Below, piece after piece: positions 8,513 through 15,254 of a stretch of 64,000 bases of DNA. How positions within the stretch are numbered: position 1 is the stretch's first letter; the number at the start of each line of letters is the position of its first letter. A model generated the notes under the pieces. It had not been told where the DNA came from. It searched no databases and saw only the letters and a list, made by a program, of their open reading frames with translations. The translations under genes were made by a program, and so were the position numbers. The DNA is from Mycobacterium sp. 852014-50255_SCH5639931 (GTDB taxonomy: Bacteria; Actinomycetota; Actinomycetes; Mycobacteriales; Mycobacteriaceae), in the NCBI RefSeq assembly GCF_001665605.1, contig NZ_LZSV01000031.1:124001-188000 (forward strand), in the 5' to 3' direction.

Positions 8513-9634
8513 AGGCGGCCGTTTCATAACGGTGCCGGGCAGCTCCGCGCCGATTTCGATGTCCTCGTAGTCGCGCCCGTCACCCCGGCCACCCTTGCCG
8601 CCCACCGGCGGCCGCATCGGCGCCACCGGCATGGCGGGGGTTTGCCCCGCCCCCGCCGGAAGCGCGGACACTGCCGAGGCGAGCTGCACCGGCGGCTGCG
8701 CGCCGGGCAGCATCCCCACCGTCGCGGGCGGCATGCTCAGCTTGCCCACCAGCACGGAAACGCCCAGCGCGCCCCGAGGCGCCAGCGCCCCGGAGCCGAG
8801 GGCGTTCACGAGGCTCGCATCCGCCGACGCCAAGGCAGCCGAACCCTCCGCCAGGCCCTGGCCGATGTCGGCGCCAACGCCTGAAAGTGCCTGGGCCGCA
8901 TTGAGCTGCGCCAGGTAGCTGAGCAGGTTGACGGGGAATCCGCCGGCGATGAACTGCCAACCCCAGATGCTGGTGTAGCCGAACCAGCCCTTGTTGGGGT
9001 CGAACGGGGTGACGCCGAGCGCGTCGATGATCGACCCCGTGGAAGTCTGAGAGCTTGCCAGCGCGTTGGCGGCCGGCACCAGCGAGGCCTGGATGGAGAC
9101 CCCCGAGGGGTTGGCGACGGGCGGCGGAGACGAGAGCGGAGAGAGCTTGACCGCGTTCAGCGAGGTCGCGCCGTAGCGATACATCGCCGCCGAGTTGTTG
9201 ACCCACATGGCGTTGTACTCGGTTTCGGTTTCGGCGATGGCCGGAGCGTTGATACCGAAGAAGTTGGTGGCCAGCAACATCGCCAACCGGGCCCGGTTGG
9301 CCGCGACGACAGAGGGATGCACCACCGTCCAGTGGGTCAATTCGAATGCGGCCGTGACCGTTTCGACCGATGCGGCGATTTCCTGGCATTGCGCCGCGGT
9401 GGTCCGCAACCAGGCCAGGTAGGGCTCGAAGGCCTGGGCCATCGCCGCCGAGGACGGACCCTGCCACGTCCCGGTCAGCGACGCCAACTCCGCGGTATAG
9501 CTGCTCGCGGCCGCCTCCAGTTCGGCGCTGAGCTCTTGCCACGCGCCGGCCGCTTCGATCATTGACCAGGCGCCGGGTCCGGAGTGGATCAGCGCCGAAG
9601 TGATCTCGGGCGGCAGCAGCCCGAAATCAATCAC
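8501..9634 (-). CDS. PPE family protein (first of a tandem pair)
   Basis: A 377-residue PPE protein starting at GTG (MIDFGLLPPEITSALIHSGPG). The N-terminal 180 residues form the alpha-helical PPE domain with the diagnostic PPE near residue 8, WQGPSSAAM and VHPSVVAANR. The middle resembles the C-terminal domain of PPE-SVP proteins (GVTPFDPNKGWFGY, FPVNLLSYLAQ), with GKLSMPPATVG in place of a strict SVP motif. PPE proteins are exported by type VII (ESX) systems to the cell envelope, normally paired with a PE protein, but no PE gene is adjacent. It is clearly paralogous to the next gene and lies on the same strand, 121 bases downstream of it. Confidence 0.93.
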   Translation of the reverse strand: MIDFGLLPPEITSALIHSGPGAWSMIEAAGAWQELSAELEAAASSYTAELASLTGTWQGPSSAAMAQAFEPYLAWLRTTAAQCQEIAASVETVTAAFELTHWTVVHPSVVAANRARLAMLLATNFFGINAPAIAETETEYNAMWVNNSAAMYRYGATSLNAVKLSPLSSPPPVANPSGVSIQASLVPAANALASSQTSTGSIIDALGVTPFDPNKGWFGYTSIWGWQFIAGGFPVNLLSYLAQLNAAQALSGVGADIGQGLAEGSAALASADASLVNALGSGALAPRGALGVSVLVGKLSMPPATVGMLPGAQPPVQLASAVSALPAGAGQTPAMPVAPMRPPVGGKGGRGDGRDYEDIEIGAELPGTVMKRPPSAG

Positions 9635-9755
9635 GTCTCGCCCAACCGAACAGGACGCGCACGGTTATTTTGCTTGGGCGACAGGGTATTTGCGCCGCGA
9701 TTAACCTATCCGGCGGCGAGAATCGACTTCCGGAGTGGGGAGGCGTCATCGGCTC

Positions 9756-10895
9756 TCATCCCCCGCTTGGCGGTCGGTGAATCACCTTCTTCGGGAGTTC
9801 CGCCCCGTATTCAAGGTCCTCAAACTTCTGTTGCTTCCGCTTGCGCCAGCCGCTGCCCGCCGAGTTGGTGGCCGGCGCCATCATGGGCATGACCGGCATG
9901 CCGGTGAGCCCGGCGTCGGCGGGCAGGGGCGACACCGACGATGCGAGTTGCACCGGCGTCTGCGTCGCCGGTAGCAGGCCCACCACCGCGGGCGGGGCGG
10001 TCAGCTTGCCCAGCGAAACCCCGACCCCCGTCGCCGCCGCGGCCGCTCCCCCGGGTGCGGCTTGCAAGGCGCTGGCCAGCCTGGTCACCGACGACGCCAG
10101 CGCTCCCTCGCCCTCCGAGAGCCCCAGGCCGATGTCGCTGCCCACGCCTTGCAGCGCCTGGGCCGAGGTGTTCTGCGCCAGGTAGCTGAGCAGGTTGACG
10201 GGGAACCCGGACGAGATGAACTGGTTGCCCCAGGTGCTGAAATAGCTGAACCAGCCGGCGTTGGGGTCGAAGGGGGTGACGCCGAGCGAGTCGATGACGT
10301 TCCCCGTGCTGGAGGCCGTGGAGTTGAGGAGGGCGTTGGACACCACTCCCTGTTGGTTGAGCGTCCCCGCCGGATTCGTGATGGCGAGCGGCGAATTGAA
10401 TTGCGACAGCGACGTGGTCGCTTGCGACGACGCCGCCTGATATCGGGTCATCGCCGCGGAATTGTTCGCCCACATGGTCTGGTATTCGTCCTGGGTCGCC
10501 GCGATTGCCGCGGTGTTCTGCCCGAACCGGTTGGTGGCCAGCAACTGCGCCAGCTGCGTCCGGTTGGCGGCGACGACGGAGGGGTGCACCACCGCCGAGC
10601 GGACGGCGGTGAACGCCACCGCGGCGGACTCTGCCGAGGTGGCCATTTGCTGGGCCTGCTGCGCGGTGGTGCGCAGCCAGATGAGGTAGGGCTGTACGGC
10701 CTGCAGCATCGCCATCGAGGATGGGCCGTCCCACGAATCGATCAACGACGACAACGCGGACGCATACACGGCAACCGAGTTTTCCAACTCGACGCCCAGA
10801 TTCTGCCACGCGCCAGCGGCCTCGATCAGCGAACCCGCCCCGGGACCGGAATGGATGAGCGTCGAGGTGACCTCGGGTGGCGCGAATAAGTCCAT
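9756..10895 (-). CDS. PPE family protein (second of a tandem pair)
   Basis: A 379-residue PPE protein. I take the ATG at 10895 (MDLFAPPEVTSTLIHSGPG), which has AAGGTGAG five bases upstream; a GTG three bases earlier is possible. It shows the PPE domain with WDGPSSMAM and VHPSVVAANR, then GVTPFDPNAGWFSY and FPVNLLSYLAQ. The C-terminus (EYGAELPKKVIHRPPSGG) parallels the IGAELPGTVMKRPPSAG end of its neighbour, so the two arose by duplication. Secretion through an ESX system is expected from the family. There is no PE partner or ESX gene in the window. The next 200 bases upstream are AT-richer and hold no gene I can see. Confidence 0.93.
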   Translation of the reverse strand: MDLFAPPEVTSTLIHSGPGAGSLIEAAGAWQNLGVELENSVAVYASALSSLIDSWDGPSSMAMLQAVQPYLIWLRTTAQQAQQMATSAESAAVAFTAVRSAVVHPSVVAANRTQLAQLLATNRFGQNTAAIAATQDEYQTMWANNSAAMTRYQAASSQATTSLSQFNSPLAITNPAGTLNQQGVVSNALLNSTASSTGNVIDSLGVTPFDPNAGWFSYFSTWGNQFISSGFPVNLLSYLAQNTSAQALQGVGSDIGLGLSEGEGALASSVTRLASALQAAPGGAAAAATGVGVSLGKLTAPPAVVGLLPATQTPVQLASSVSPLPADAGLTGMPVMPMMAPATNSAGSGWRKRKQQKFEDLEYGAELPKKVIHRPPSGG

Positions 10896-11117
10896 CACAT
10901 CTCACCTTGTCTACGCCGGGTACGCAGCCGGAAATTTTCGATTACCAAGTTGCAAAGAGCCCGGAAACATTACGCATTCACCCCCCAGGGCGCCGCCCGC
11001 TCCCTTCCCGTCGAGTTCCGGACCGTGAGAACGATATACCGGCGACCTTAGGGTATCCAAAGTATTAGCCGGCGTCGGCACCTCGAAGAGCGGCTAACGG
11101 GATCGCCGACGGACGCT

Positions 11118-11296
11118 CTAGACCGTCACCGACGCACCGCTGGTCACCTCGATGATCCGATCGGCGATGCCGCGGCGCTGCATCTCGCGCGTGAAGTCGG
11201 CCAGCGGTGAAGCGAAGACGCGATAGTCGTCGAAATGCACGGCATAGCCGCGGGCTACCCGATCGCGGACTGCTCGCGCGGCCCGGAAGATTTCCA
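11118..11296 (-). pseudogene. C-terminal remnant of an MBL-fold metallo-hydrolase
   Basis: The frame ending at 11118 encodes about 58 residues that look like the end of UlaG-type beta-lactamase-fold hydrolases, with AVHFDDYRVFASPLADF and a closing basic helix. The zinc-binding HxHxDH core is absent. Upstream the frame runs into the out-of-frame secreted-protein gene at 11297, so the gene body has been lost. I read this as a decayed fragment left at an insertion or deletion junction. The assignment rests on this short tail only. Confidence 0.45.
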
Positions 11297-11653
11297 CTAC
11301 AGGCCGGGCAAGCAGATGGGTGCTCCGTAGCAAGGCGGCGGACCTAGCGGCCGGCGGGGAGCGTCGCCCTCCCACACGAACTGGCCAACGTTGCCCATCC
11401 CGCCGACGGGGACCCAGTACCAGTGGTGGCACACGCCCATATCCCAACGGACATCGGGCATCGGCAACGGTTGCCCCGGGCACCAGTCGTGCGGGACCGT
11501 GAAGTTGTCCAGGGGCAAGGGGCCGATCACTTGCGGCGCAATACCGCGCTCCGCCTCGGCCGTGCCCGCGGCCAGGCCCAGACCCGCCACCGCCACGCCG
11601 CCGGACAGCAGCACCCCGGTAATGACCTTCCTGACCTTGTGATTGTTCGACAT
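11297..11653 (-). CDS. Small secreted mycobacterial protein, unknown function
   Basis: A 118-residue protein with a clear Sec signal peptide (basic start, hydrophobic run VITGVLLSGGVAVAGLGLAAG, likely cleavage after TAEA). The mature part is about 85 residues, rich in Pro, Trp and Gly, with CPGQPLP, WDMGVCHHWYW and a Cys pair near the C-terminus (PPCYGAPICLPGL), suggesting two disulfides outside the membrane. It has AGGAAAGG upstream of its ATG. I recognise the general type, small mycobacterial exported proteins with CHHWYWVP, but no function is known to me. Its stop abuts the MBL-hydrolase remnant. Confidence 0.78.
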   Translation of the reverse strand: MSNNHKVRKVITGVLLSGGVAVAGLGLAAGTAEAERGIAPQVIGPLPLDNFTVPHDWCPGQPLPMPDVRWDMGVCHHWYWVPVGGMGNVGQFVWEGDAPRRPLGPPPCYGAPICLPGL

Positions 11654-11794
11654 TGCTTCGCGCCTTTCCTCGACGCTCCGGGATCAGTATCCGCTCGCGC
11701 CGACCCCGTCACCGGGGAAGTGGACTACGCGAATCAGCAGACACCGAGCGGTCCGCTACCGATCCCAGAAAGGCACCGCTCTAGGTCGCCCGGT

Positions 11795-12223
11795 CTAGGT
11801 CTTCGTCAGCGTGAAGCGTTGCGTGTCAGTTCCCGCACTGTTGCAGGACGAAGCTGGCCAACTGACGGATTCTGTTCCCTGCAACGTCACCGCATCGAAG
11901 GAATACGTGCTGGTGAGAGGGTACTTATCCCCAGCATCGCAGTAGGGGTGAATGATGACTGGCGCAGTCGTCCAGGTGGTGCCGTCTAGGTGGGCTTGGA
12001 CGTCCCAGACGGGCCTCTCGCGGTGCTGGACACGCAAACAGCCCGCACCGCACGGGGCAAGAAACCACTGTTCGTCATAAGCGCCGAAGCCGTTCGCACT
12101 CACATCGTGATGCACGTTGTACAGGCCGTTGAGGTCTTCTGCCTGCGCCGGGCCCGCTAGCGCCACGCTTGCGGCGGCCGCCAGAGCGGCGGTGGCGGCA
12201 GCAAGGCTTCGAGTGATCGTCAT
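11795..12223 (-). CDS. Secreted hypothetical protein
   Basis: A 142-residue protein with a typical signal peptide (MTITRSLAAATAALAAAASV, cleavage likely after GPAQA) and a mature domain of about 112 residues with four cysteines (CGAGC, HPYC, SSC). The mature part looks beta-rich: GLYNVHHDVSANGF, WDVQAHLDGTTWTTA and SYSFDAVTLQG. I recall similar small exported mycobacterial proteins but no assigned function. It has a good GGAGGAAA ribosome site before ATG. It lies in the accessory block, on the same strand as its neighbours, with 141 and 124 base gaps either side in which I see no gene. Confidence 0.75.
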   Translation of the reverse strand: MTITRSLAAATAALAAAASVALAGPAQAEDLNGLYNVHHDVSANGFGAYDEQWFLAPCGAGCLRVQHRERPVWDVQAHLDGTTWTTAPVIIHPYCDAGDKYPLTSTYSFDAVTLQGTESVSWPASSCNSAGTDTQRFTLTKT

Positions 12224-12347
12224 CGATTTCCTCCGTTCCCGATTGAGGCCTCGAGGCCAGAGAAGTGAGTCTTAGCCCTAGATGGATGCGGGGCCAGAGC
12301 CGTGGGTCCCCGGGAGTGGGGTCGTTGGTCCCGTTACGGCGCGGTCA

Positions 12348-13016
12348 TCAGAGCATTGAGCCGATCATGGTTTCGGCGTCGGGCCACACCGAGTCGCGAA
12401 GGTCTGAGCCGGTGGTGAACAAATCAATGAGGGCCGCCTCTCCGGTGGAGGTGTTGAGCAGCGCGACGGCGATTCCGTACAACGGCGACGTGCCCTGGTG
12501 GGTTGACAGATCGCCGGTGAAGCGGGCGAACTGCTCCTGCTGGAAGTGGAGGCTGACCAACTGCTTGGGATTGGAGGCCTTTTCGATCGCAACGTTCGTC
12601 AAAGATTTGGTCGCCGATTGGATGAACCCGGGAAGTAGCTGGGTGACGTTTCGGGCACTCGATTGTTGGACGACGACCAGCATGTTCGCGGTGTCGTCGT
12701 CGTTGTTCAGAATCACAGAGCCATTGTCTTGGCGTACGGCCATCCAGGCTGGGGCGGGAGTGATCGATACGTCATCGAAGCTGACCGCGGCTTTGGCCAC
12801 GAGGGCTGCGGATGCACGCTGGCCGTACGCCGTGGAGGCAGCGGTTGGTCCGCTCGTGAGGATGCGGTGTTTTGGCGGGAACACGAACCACGCCGTCAGA
12901 CCGGCGGCGATCAGGACGACCACGGTGATGATCACGGCGATTACGCCGGCCCCCCATCGGTGCCCCACGCGCCCCCCGTCCGCGGGGTAGCTCGGCGGCG
13001 GTGCAGCAGACGACAT
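12348..13016 (-). CDS. Single-pass membrane protein, paralogue A (LpqN-like outer domain?)
   Basis: A 222-residue protein: a short Pro-rich N-terminus (MSSAAPPPSYP), one membrane helix at about residues 25-47 (GVIAVIITVVVLIAAGLTAWFVF), then an outer domain of about 150 residues. That domain (VSITPAPAWMAVRQD, QLLPGFIQSA, RFTGDLSTHQGT, ALIDLFTTGSDLRDSVWPDAETMIGSML) resembles the PsbP/LpqN-type folds of mycobacterial envelope proteins. That is a weak, by-eye assignment. It is paralogous to the gene at 14304 and both share the GAGGAGAAAC ribosome site and MSSAAPPP start. It follows the zinc-ribbon gene by 27 bases, so the three genes are probably one operon. Confidence 0.72.
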   Translation of the reverse strand: MSSAAPPPSYPADGGRVGHRWGAGVIAVIITVVVLIAAGLTAWFVFPPKHRILTSGPTAASTAYGQRASAALVAKAAVSFDDVSITPAPAWMAVRQDNGSVILNNDDDTANMLVVVQQSSARNVTQLLPGFIQSATKSLTNVAIEKASNPKQLVSLHFQQEQFARFTGDLSTHQGTSPLYGIAVALLNTSTGEAALIDLFTTGSDLRDSVWPDAETMIGSML

Positions 13017-13043
13017 CGTTTCTCCTCGGTGTCGGTGGCGCGG

Positions 13044-14183
13044 TCAGGCCACCGGCTTACCGCCCGGCAACTGACGGGGCCGGACTTCGTAAACCATTGC
13101 GGCGCTGGCGGTTCCGCATACCTGGCAGAACGCAGCACCGGGCACCATCGCGGCCCCGCAATGCGCGCAGACCTGTTCGGCAGCAGCCGGATGCGCCAGG
13201 GCTTTGTCCCCACTGAGGGCTTCTTGGGCTTCAGCGAGCAGGCCTCGATGCAGCTCGTTGCGCGCTGCGATCAGTCCGGCCGCGGCCAGCACCAGCGCTG
13301 CCACTGTGGTCAGCACGATGCCCCGGGCGCCGTAGGGCTCCAGCAAGGTGGTGGCCAGCTCGTACAGCACGAGCAGCGTCAACCCTTGTGCCAGACCGAT
13401 GACGGGCTTGCCGGTCGCCTCACGCAGCCGCATCACCGTGACCGCCGCAGCGGTAGCGAAGAGAATGGGCTGCAGAAATCCCAGGGTCAGTGCGATGAAC
13501 GCCACGTGCGCGGGGTCCCCGGCGGTCGAGTCGATGTGGGTGAATGCGCCGCGCTGCACGACGATGCTCAAGCCAAGCGACAACGCCGCACCGCTGAGCG
13601 AGCAGCTGATCAGGGCATCGATGGGATGGCGGAACGCCGCCCGAGCGGTGATCAGCGTCGGCGCGATCAGCACCGCAACGAAGGCGACCACGGGCACCAG
13701 CACACCGAGTTCCAGGATCCGGCTACCCGAAGGCGGCCAGTGGGCCGGCGCGACCAGCACGACACCCTTGGTGAACTGGTTTTCCAGTAGGCCCACAGCC
13801 ACACCCAGCAGCAACGAGAGCAGAAAGCCGACGCCGACCACCGTGATCGGTTCATCACGCCACACATCGTGGTCGTGGATGTAGGCGAGCACGGCCGCCG
13901 GTAATGCCACCGCCGCCAACACCAGCGAAATCGAGAGCACCCCGAACGCGGCGGCCAGCAGCGCCGCCAAGAGCGCCAGCGCGACGGCATTGCGGTACGC
14001 GCTTTGACGGCCAGCCGACAAGTGCGGCATGAGGGTGCTCATCACCGCCAGCGCACGCACCGGCTCATCGGGCACGGCAGCAAAATGTTGTGCCCGATCG
14101 ATGCCGGGATGCAGCGGCGTGCCGCAGCGGGTACAGAAGCGGGCAGCTTCGGAATGCGGTGTCGAGCAGTTCGGGCACTCCAT
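13044..14183 (-). CDS. Zinc-ribbon multi-pass membrane protein
   Basis: A 379-residue protein with a zinc ribbon at each end. The N-terminal one reads CPNCSTPHSEAARFCTRCG, and the C-terminal one CAHCGAAMVPGAAFCQVCG. Between them about eight hydrophobic segments are visible (for example LALLAALLAAAFGVLSISLVL, VGFLLSLLLGVAVGLL and VVLTTVAALVLAAAGLIAA). Double-ribbon membrane proteins of this layout are common in actinobacteria without known function. I chose the second of two adjacent ATGs because GGAGGAC lies five bases upstream; an upstream in-frame ATG at 14246 falls in a repeated leader. It sits between the two paralogous single-pass proteins, suggesting a joint membrane complex. Confidence 0.72.
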   Translation of the reverse strand: MECPNCSTPHSEAARFCTRCGTPLHPGIDRAQHFAAVPDEPVRALAVMSTLMPHLSAGRQSAYRNAVALALLAALLAAAFGVLSISLVLAAVALPAAVLAYIHDHDVWRDEPITVVGVGFLLSLLLGVAVGLLENQFTKGVVLVAPAHWPPSGSRILELGVLVPVVAFVAVLIAPTLITARAAFRHPIDALISCSLSGAALSLGLSIVVQRGAFTHIDSTAGDPAHVAFIALTLGFLQPILFATAAAVTVMRLREATGKPVIGLAQGLTLLVLYELATTLLEPYGARGIVLTTVAALVLAAAGLIAARNELHRGLLAEAQEALSGDKALAHPAAAEQVCAHCGAAMVPGAAFCQVCGTASAAMVYEVRPRQLPGGKPVA

Positions 14184-14219
14184 CATGTCCTCCGGGCTGG
14201 TCGAGAAGTTCCGTCTGCC

Positions 14220-14278
14220 GGCGTCAACTCCTGCCGATCCGAACATCTCCGATCACCCGGTACAAGAGACGAAAGTCC
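14220..14278. repeat. 59-base leader repeat, copy 1
   Basis: This 59-base stretch upstream of the zinc-ribbon gene matches the stretch at 15081-15139 at 53 of 59 positions. Both contain the segment CTACAAGAGACGAAAGTCC or its one-base variant. Each copy lies just upstream of a gene in the same orientation, so the duplication carried a promoter or leader along with it. Confidence 0.8.
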
Positions 14279-14303
14279 TCGACCGGCGCATGGCTGGGCG
14301 CCG

Positions 14304-15023
14304 TCAGAGCATCGAGCTGATCATGTTTTCCGCGTCGGGCCAGGCCGCGTCGCGTAGGTCGGTGCCAGGGGTGAACAAATCGATGAGGGCTTCCTCCCCC
14401 GTGGAGGGGTTCAGCAGCACGACGAGCACCCCATACACCGTCAGGGTGCCCTGCTGGGTGGACAGATCGCCGCTGAAGCGGACGGACTGCTTCTGCTGGA
14501 AATGGGGGCTGTTCAACTGCTCCGGCTTGGAGGCCGTCTCGACCTCGACGCTGGTCAACGACAATTTGGATTTCGACTTTCTGATCCACCCGGGAAGTAC
14601 CTGCGCGACGTCGTTGGCATCCGATTGGACGACTATCACCTCCATGAACTTCTTTTTGTCCTTGCCCAGGATCACACCGCGCTTACCTTCTTGGTCTACG
14701 AGCACCCAGCCGGGTGCGGGGGTGATCGAGACGTCGTCGAGGCTGATCGCGGCTGTGGACACGAGCGTGGGCGCGGTAGGCGCACGCCGGCCCATGGAGC
14801 CAGGGGTTGCTTTGGGCGTGGGGACGTTGACCTCAGGAGAGGGCGGGGTGCTGTGTTTTGGTGGGAACACGAACAACGCTGTCAGGGCCGCGGCGATCAG
14901 GACGACCACGGTGATGATCGCGGCGATCACGCCGGGCCCCCATCGGTGCCCCCTGCGTCCCCGGGTCGCGGGGTAGCTCGGCGGCGGTGGGGTCCGTTCG
15001 GGCGGCGGTGCGGCGGACGACAT
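14304..15023 (-). CDS. Single-pass membrane protein, paralogue B (LpqN-like outer domain?)
   Basis: A 239-residue protein: Pro-rich N-terminus (MSSAAPPPERTPPPPSYP), a membrane helix at about residues 40-62 (GVIAAIITVVVLIAAALTALFVF), a short Thr/Pro linker, then an outer domain (ISLDDVSITPAPGWVLVDQE, VAQVLPGWIRKSK, RFSGDLSTQQGT, ALIDLFTPGTDLRDAAWPDAENMISSML). It is the clear paralogue of the gene at 12348; the outer domains align end to end. An upstream ATG at 15107 would add 28 residues, but the start at 15023 has GAGGAGAAAC upstream and matches the paralogue's start. It is the first gene of the set and is divergent from the TIR-WD40 gene, with which it shares a promoter region. Confidence 0.75.
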   Translation of the reverse strand: MSSAAPPPERTPPPPSYPATRGRRGHRWGPGVIAAIITVVVLIAAALTALFVFPPKHSTPPSPEVNVPTPKATPGSMGRRAPTAPTLVSTAAISLDDVSITPAPGWVLVDQEGKRGVILGKDKKKFMEVIVVQSDANDVAQVLPGWIRKSKSKLSLTSVEVETASKPEQLNSPHFQQKQSVRFSGDLSTQQGTLTVYGVLVVLLNPSTGEEALIDLFTPGTDLRDAAWPDAENMISSML

Positions 15024-15080
15024 TCGTTTCTCCTCGGTGTCGACGTGGCGCGGTCGCCGGAGATCGCGAAACAGCGCGGC

Positions 15081-15139
15081 GACGTCAACTCCTCCTGATG
15101 CGAACATCTCGGATCACCCGCTACAAGAGACGAAAGTCC
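15081..15139. repeat. 59-base leader repeat, copy 2
   Basis: The second copy of the leader repeat, 53 of 59 identical to 14220-14278. It lies upstream of the paralogue B gene, within the divergent region shared with the TIR-WD40 gene. See copy 1 for the likely meaning. Confidence 0.8.
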
Positions 15140-15254
15140 CCGAGGGCGCGGAGTTAGCTCCGCCCGCCTGCCCCGCTTAGAGTCGAAAGCCCCTGTCGCC
15201 CGTTGGCTCACCCGATTGAAGATGCGAAAGCAGCCCGTCGACCTCGGGGGTCAA

